64,000 nucleotides of DNA from Glossina fuscipes (taxonomy: Eukaryota > Arthropoda > Insecta > Diptera > Glossinidae), in contig NW_023998460.1 in the NCBI RefSeq assembly GCF_014805625.2, positions 138,441 through 202,440 of the forward strand, given 5' to 3'. Positions within the stretch are counted from its first letter, which is position 1. The number at the start of each line of letters is the position of its first letter. Positions 58,560-64,000 of this stretch are shown here, piece after piece. A program made the position numbers and the translations under genes. The notes beneath the pieces were generated by a model that saw only the letters and a program-made list of their open reading frames with translations, searched no databases and was not told the origin of the DNA.

Positions 58560-59885
58560 TTCGTGGTCCTCTCAAGACAAACAAAAGAAATTGTTTCTGG
58601 ATTCCTTCAACCATGTAATAATTGTGACTCGAGGACCACATGACGGGCGCATGTTCAACCAACGGCTTTACCAAAGCCGTGTAAAGGCCCTTCGTGACAT
58701 AAAGGAATCAAAGTCGTTTGACCACCTCTTAATAAAACTAAGTGCAGATCTCGGTTTCCGTACAACCGATTTTACATCGAGATTAAATTCTATCAAAAGC
58801 CACACATGATGACGTCGACTCAAAAGGCTCAGCGTCTAGCTGATACTCATAACTGACGTTGATATTGTTGAACTACGCAAACCTACACTTTTTTATATTC
58901 GACGATGCCATTTACCTTACACCATTGTGATAATAGAAATAAATCGGACTTCAGGAAGCGGAATCTTTCGCAGTTTGGTGAGCTCTCGAAAGTTGAATTA
59001 TGTTAGGCAAACAATTGTCGGATGAAAATAATCTTCCGGCTGGATTAAATCCAGATTTCATGCATCTTCAAAGAAGGAATCATAACGAATCTACGAATAA
59101 CACGTAATATAAAATTCACCCTCATGCAAAATCCATTTCGCGTAAACAGTTTAGAAGACTTGACGTCTTTTTTTTGCACTCAGGGCATAACCAACTTAGC
59201 TTCAGCAGTCTTCGCAGTCAAACCCGCACACTTCGAGAGCCTATAACGCTCACATAGCCAACACATTGTGTAGCGGTCGGAACAGAGTCCTGATATGGCC
59301 AGACGTGTCTGAAACACACTATCAAAAATAAGTATACTTCTTTTATTATTATTTATTTAATGGCTGTTATTAATACTATTGTTTTTGTTGTAGTTGCTCC
59401 TGTTGTTATAATTGTTCCTTGTGTCCTAGGTGTGTCACCAGGCTGCACGCTTACTTGCCTACGTTTTTGGTAACCAAAGGGAATTGCGCCAATTGATTTG
59501 TCTTCCCTAGAGAGACAAGTGATAGTTTGTCTTGTGTTGTGCATTTTTCAAGCTGATAATTTCAAACTCAGCGAACTATCGCGAGCTCCCACGATAGGAT
59601 TGGTCGTCTAAAGTCGATGAAAGCTTCTTAATAAGTATTAGCTTTTGGGCTCGAATATTTTCATGGGGATCAAAGGCTGATCCTTGGTGCTTTAGCTGTA
59701 CATGTGTATATTTCTTTCTGTGCACTTCTAAAAATTTTGCCACTATTTTGTTTGCAATTCCTTCACCGAATTATCGTTTTATTTTTTTATTAACGCAATT
59801 TTATAGAGTTTTATAAACTTTTTTGTTGTGCGCCTAAATGAATGTCTACATTCGAACATAGCGTTGCCAGATTTATCGCCGTGAA
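58560..59885 (-). mobile_element. Copy E: old relative of the PHD-ORF1 non-LTR family
   Basis: The minus strand opens near 59885 with TCTGGCAACGCTATGTTCG, comparable to the GTTTGGCAACTCTGCGTG start of copies B and C. A leader of about 340 bp follows, then ORF1 sequence. At 59270-59180 is a PHD-finger piece, YTMCWLCERYRLSKCAGLTA, with the CWLC pair intact. After a large deletion, 58900-58600 aligns with the reverse-transcriptase C-terminal region of copy C (47540-47930). The plus-strand open frame at 58534-58809 is the antisense of that region. A diverged sister family rather than another young copy. Confidence 0.55.
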
Positions 59886-60219
59886 AAATTTGCCTTGTAT
59901 GCTCCTTTAGATTAACACAATGCAGTTCATATTATGGCGATGTTCAAAAGCATCTTATAAAACATGAACATCTGAACCTCTGGCTGTGCTTGATGGAAAG
60001 TTTCCAAGCACGATCTGAAAGTTCTCACCCATACACGGGACTTGCACTCGGCCACATGTAGGCGAGGCAAGTGGGGCTGACAAAAGCTGCAGAGAAGTGC
60101 TTTTTACAAAGCTTTAAAAAAATGACCTTAGCGATTGTGCTCACTTTGCTAGATGTACTAGCGCGAAACTTGACCTTTCAGATAATTATTTGTCACGAGC
60201 ATACTTTAGCAGAAATCTG

Positions 60220-60905
60220 CTGAACAAGCTGGACGATAAAAAGGAAAACTTAAGGCAGTCGCAGAGAATGTGCTTTATAGTTAGTGTTTGTCCACAACTG
60301 CAGATTGGGGAGGAAGACTTCTACAAGATCCATTGGTGAGTAGCGATAGTATGACCAAGGCGAATTCTCGAAAATGTTTGGATCATGGTTTTCTCAAGAA
60401 GGTGGAATTAATTGAGGGTTAATAGAAGAGTAATTTTGATGATGGTACTGTAAATTTCCTTCTGCAATTTTCACTTTAATTTTTCTTCCAATGTATCTTT
60501 GAAGATCCAACTTTTCCATGACATCATCCATAAATAGAGGATCAAAAGCAGCGTACTTTGCCGCTCGATCAACCTGCTGATTTCCCAATAAACCGATGTT
60601 ATTTGGTACTAATAACATTTTAATTTTTCGGTCGGGTGTAGTAATTATATTTCTTAATTTTTTGATGGTGCTCCATCTCGAAGTCGAAGGATTCCGAATA
60701 GCTTGTAATACAGACAAACTGTCGGTAACAATGACGGTTTTGAGTTTGCTTTTTTGGGCAAGGTTCGCAGCATAAAGGATAGCTCTGGCTTCGGTTGTGA
60801 ACGTTGAAGTACTTTCGTGAAATATGTGATTGAGAAGAACCTGTCCTGTAGCATCTACCACGGCACAAGCAGGAGGCAGGCCAAAAGATTTTGATAGATT
60901 CCAAC
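60220..60905 (-). pseudogene. ORF2 RNase H and C-terminal Cys/His segment of the I-like element
   Basis: SKSFGLPPACAVVDATGQVL begins the domain (60895-60835). Just before it, where relatives have T-D-G-S-K, the sequence reads W-N-L-S-K, so the first catalytic Asp is gone. FTTEARAILYAANLAQKS supplies the catalytic Glu, VIVTDSLSVLQAI an Asp, and LLGNQQVDRAAKYAA the last Asp. A stop at 60408 region separates FSRIRLGHTIATHQWIL and the Cys/His element CSCGQTLTIKHILCDC (about 60310-60260), typical of the tail of RNase H-bearing non-LTR proteins. RNase H would degrade RNA in the hybrid. Confidence 0.75.
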
Positions 60906-60909
60906 TAGG

Positions 60910-62308
60910 GTTTTTTCAGCTATTATATTCCTGAAGACGTAATTAGGAGTATCTTCTTTTTTGCGCATAGACAGCGAGATGTCAAAAGAGCAGTCTTTCA
61001 AAATCCATGGAGGTTTAATACTAAAAGAGCGGATAATTTTTAAGAGAATATTCAATTCCTTTGCGACGTACAAACAATGGTCAATTGCAGATGGTGACTT
61101 TGGAATTTTCTTCGCAATAATAATCTTTTTCTCGTCATCACCGAGAATAGATTTGTTTGAACTAAGAAGCTTGGGGACTATTTTAGACAAAGAATTTTGC
61201 TAATTTCGTTGAAGGCGATCTGGAAAAGCATGACAGAGAGAGGAGATCCTTGCGGAATGCCATTCATTAGCGGAAAGGAATCAGAAAGATGATTGTTGAT
61301 TCTAACTTTGAACCGCCGATGCGACATGAATGATTTGATATACTTGAAGTATTTGGGTCCAACAGTCCATGATTTCAAGAGGCTTAAAACAACATGAAGA
61401 CCAACTTTGTCAAATGCTTTTTCGAAATCAGTTGAGAGAATTGTTATGTGATTTCGTTCGGAAATTGCTTTGCTTGTGAAATAATCAATATGTAACAGAG
61501 CGTCGATGCACCCTCTACCCCGCTTGAAACCAACTTGTTTCTTTGTTATCAGGTTCTTGGACTCAAGAAACCAAGATAATCTAGATGCCATAATCTTTCC
61601 AATACCTTTGAGAGGCAAGATAAAAGAGAGATTGGGCGATAATCCGATGCGATGGAGACATTTTTAGACTTTGGAATTGGAACAATTGCTGCCAGTTTCC
61701 ACATGTAGGGTATATGGCAAGTCAAAAAAAACGGTATTATATAAGTCCAGCAATTTCTTTTTACTAGACTTAGACATAGCGCTGATCATTTGGTAGGAGA
61801 TGCGGTCTAGACCAGGTGTCTTCCCCTTCGATTTTGAGAGACAACTCTCAAGTTCTAAGGTAGATATGCAATTTTCCAAGAAGATGGCACTTCTGTCAAT
61901 ACAATTTGAAAGAGTAATTGTAGTCCTTTTATTTTCGATGAAAGCACTGGATAAGTTGCTGTCAGAGGAGTACGCGCACCCCATTCGTCGAAAGTAATTA
62001 GAAATATCATGTGCGTCAGTTAAAGTTCCGTTGGGAGTGCAGATGGCAGAAATTTCGTTCAGGTTTGAAGTCCCATTGAGTCTGTTGATTTTGTTCCAGA
62101 CAACTTTCATTGATGTATTTCTGTGAATTCCTCTCGAAAAAAGTTCGAAACTAAATGCCTTTGATTTTCCTAATTCCTTCCTGAATAGAACATTGGCCTT
62201 TTTGTATAATAACAAATGATCATGATCAGGACATCTCTTAAAGCGGTCCCATAGATTCATTTTATTTTTCCTCAAAAAAGAAAGCGTGTTGTGCCACCAA
62301 GAAACCAT
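60910..62308 (-). pseudogene. ORF2 reverse transcriptase of the I-like element
   Basis: The first frame (62308-61664) carries the pre-RT region and KGKTPGLDRISYQMI. The second (61618-61178) carries KGIGKIMASRLSWFLESK, KKQVGFKRGRGCIDALL, the catalytic STDFEKAFDKV and NGIPQGSPLSVMLFQIAFNE. A stop follows CLK. Where YADD is expected, about 61150, the reading is SILGDDEKKIII: both aspartates stay, Tyr-Ala is replaced by Leu-Gly. The thumb region continues to about 60910. One frame change near 61640 and at least one stop. Inactive. Confidence 0.8.
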
Positions 62309-62309
62309 A

Positions 62310-63180
62310 GCTCGTTTAAAAGAGCTGTTGGATTGAGGAATAGAAAGATGAGCAGCCGTGCGAATCGCTTTCTATCAGCATCATGGTTGCAGTTCCCGTT
62401 AAATGGCTTTGAATTCAGAAATGACTCGGCCTGTTTGGAGTAATTGATCTAATCCGCTTTATCTAGGAGGAATTTGGCCTGTTTTGCTGGAGTAGCAGAG
62501 GACATTGAAAGTTTAAGATCGATTATGATTGGAAAGTGATCACTATTATGTAGATCATCAGAAATAGACCAGGACACCAAAGGAAGAAGTGAGGGAGAGC
62601 AACATGTTAAATCAATATGTAAAAAAGTATGATGAGTTGAAAAGTACGTTGGTTTTCCATCATTTAAAATGCAGAGATTGCTTTGAATGAAGGCCTTTTC
62701 TAAAACAGTACCACAAATGTTGTTCACTGTTGAGCCCCAGATGGTATTCCAGCTGTTGAAGTCGCCGGATATAATTAATGGGGGGGGAAAGTACGGAGAA
62801 TAAATTGTAGAGTTCTTGCTGAGGAAACGATTGCGAAGGTGGAATATAGAGCGAAAACACTGTAAATTTTATGTTTAACATTATTTGTATCGCTACGGCT
62901 TGTACATTTGAGTTTAAATTTATGCGTTTGTGAGATACTTGGTTTTATAAAAACACCATCTTCTTGTTTGGAATATAAATTTTGATTAGTATTCGTGAAG
63001 TATCCAGTATATGATTTGTGTGGAATAGGATTAAAAGAGTTTCTACAATGGGTCTCTTACAGCGGTATAAGGGTTGGACTGAGATCACTTAAGAGTGTAC
63101 GGAGTTCATCAAAATTATTAAGAAGTCCTTTAATGTTCCATTGTAGAATTTTAAAAACTTTATTTAATTGTAGTGACATG
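62310..63180 (-). pseudogene. ORF2 N-terminal AP endonuclease of the I-like element
   Basis: Minus frames give KILQWNIKGLLNNFDELRTL (63160-63100; the Asn of the first strand is present) and, after a stop where QET would be expected, weaker strands. Then come ISGDFNSWNTIWGSTVNN (62775-62720, the GDFN-x-W motif) and LHIDLTCCSPSLLP. SDDLHNSDHFPIIIDLKLS (62560-62505) carries the catalytic Asp-His. Key endonuclease residues are therefore recognisable, but the frame is broken at least twice. The role is nicking of target DNA for primed reverse transcription. Confidence 0.75.
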
Positions 63181-63194
63181 GAGTGAAAGGTAGG

Positions 63195-64000
63195 TTAAGT
63201 TGACATGTCAACGTCTCCGTCGAAAATGTCACTATAAGAATTTTGCATGAATAATCTGTTCTTACCAGCAGAATAATCTGTACTTAGGTGTCTGCGTATA
63301 CTTGAACCGCCACGAGTGGGCACAAGTGAATAATTTGAAATTAAAGGTTGATTGAGGAATGAAAGATTGGATTCATTACAGCTTGTAATTTGTTGAGTAG
63401 ACTTGAGAACTGGTGATTCTGGGAGATGTAGATTATTAGATTTTGGAATATGTATTGTTGTTTCAATTTTTTCAATATTTGCTGTTCTTTTGATTTTTTC
63501 AATATTATCTTTAGCGGGCAATGGAACTGGTTTGGCAATGTAATTTTTGGTTGATGGTAGAACAGGTTTTTCGTTGGAAGGAGTTGGAATTAAAAACTTA
63601 TTAGGCACTATTTGCGAGGCGACAACAGCGTAGATATTGCTTTTGCTAATTCTTTGGCTTCCAGATGGATTAATTTCCCGGTATTTGCGTCGCGCTTCAC
63701 CCATGCTACAGTAATTTTCTGTTTTGATTTTTAGAATTTCACGCATTTGTATAAAACGGGGGCATTGTTTGTCTAACGCAGAGTGTTGATCGTTGCAATT
63801 TAAGCAGAAGCTACGCGTACAGTTTTCAGGATGTGGAAGAAGCAAAGGATGGGGGACTGGTGCATCTTTTTGCCATATGGCCCAGGCGCTGGCAGTTTTT
63901 ACACCTCATGGGATTTGGAATGTAGAGTTCTTCTTTACATTTGTATTAAGTTACATCAACCATTGCCGGTAGCCGATAGCGGTCAAAAGACAAAATAATT
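63195..64000 (-). pseudogene. ORF1 (gag-like, CCHC zinc knuckles) of the I-like element, partial
   Basis: The frame from 64000 gives, after a stop near 63951, a first zinc knuckle CKNCQRLGHMAKRC (C-x2-C-x4-H-x4-C, about 63909-63868). A frame change at about 63848 leads to the 216-residue frame at 63845-63195. This opens with a second Cys/His motif, CTRSFCLNCNDQHSALDKQC, then ARRKYREINPSGSQRISKS, and a long polar Ser/Pro/Asn-rich tail. Gag-like ORF1 proteins with tandem knuckles and an EARRKYREIN-type motif bind element RNA in I-type elements. The N-terminus is outside the window. A stop and a frameshift make it probably non-functional. Confidence 0.75.

Larger units (their letters stand above)
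59940..64000 (-). mobile_element. I-like non-LTR retrotransposon (gag zinc knuckles, endonuclease, RT, RNase H), running off the window
   Basis: On minus, from 64000 leftward: ORF1 with zinc knuckles, then ORF2 with AP endonuclease, reverse transcriptase, RNase H and a C-terminal Cys/His segment, then a 3' region ending somewhere near 59940. RNase H behind the reverse transcriptase separates it from the CR1/Jockey copies and points to the I or LOA-type clades. Several stops and frame changes affect ORF2. The start of ORF1 and the 5' UTR lie beyond the window. It lies just upstream (minus sense) of copy E; the 3' border is not sharply defined. Confidence 0.8.

Noticed and set aside
1..64000. 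CRISPR arrays, bacterial operons, tRNA or rRNA genes
   Set aside because: No regularly spaced direct repeats with unique spacers, no prokaryotic gene arrangement, and no tRNA or rRNA pattern recognised by eye. A tRNA scan could still find something I missed.

Overview
The window is AT-rich animal nuclear DNA, most likely from a higher fly (Diptera: Brachycera). That assignment is an inference from the repeats: Helentron-derived DINE-1/INE-1-type sequences (the hallmark around TATATATTCTTGATC followed by AGCCATGTCCGTC), several mariner lineages, a CR1/Jockey-group non-LTR family and an I-like non-LTR element. I recognise no intact host gene. The sequence reads as intergenic, intronic or heterochromatic DNA built largely from nested transposable elements of different ages. 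The three N runs (12464-12473, 34893-34902, 52183-52582) all lie inside repeats.

Layout. 1-47 is the right end of a long-inverted-repeat DNA transposon (family alpha), abutting a decayed BEL/Pao gag (48-1080). 5250-8193 is non-LTR copy A (+), followed by DINE-like DNA. At 11993-12823 a complete alpha element sits inside a DINE-like repeat with a perfect 9-bp target duplication. 17105-17290 is a small non-LTR fragment. 19919-20222 is a lone arm of the related family beta, followed by a mariner fossil (20765-21510). 23097-25752 is non-LTR copy B (-). 31456-32690 is a full-length but disabled mariner. 33178-35404 is a complete beta element with a perfect 9-bp target duplication, carrying DINE-like sequence, a deleted mariner and a 182-bp tandem repeat. 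37880-39850 is non-LTR copy D (-). A mariner fossil (43845-44245) precedes a third alpha element (44364-45441). 46824-50957 is the longest non-LTR copy, C (-), with an uninterrupted ORF1. A gapped mariner (52130-52754), a candidate solo LTR, a degenerate tandem array and another mariner fossil follow. 58560-59885 is an older relative of the non-LTR family (-), and 59940-64000 is an I-like element (-) running off the window end.

The most interesting material is the pair of long-inverted-repeat families, alpha and beta. They generate 9-bp duplications (Mutator-like, perhaps the Rehavkus type) and share a 12-bp terminus. Each carries a palindrome centred exactly between bases 20 and 21; the two palindromes differ in sequence, yet each is symmetric. 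No transposase for them is visible here. Also notable are non-LTR copies B and C, which share one internal deletion of the endonuclease, and two mariner copies that share derived changes and look like one non-autonomous lineage.
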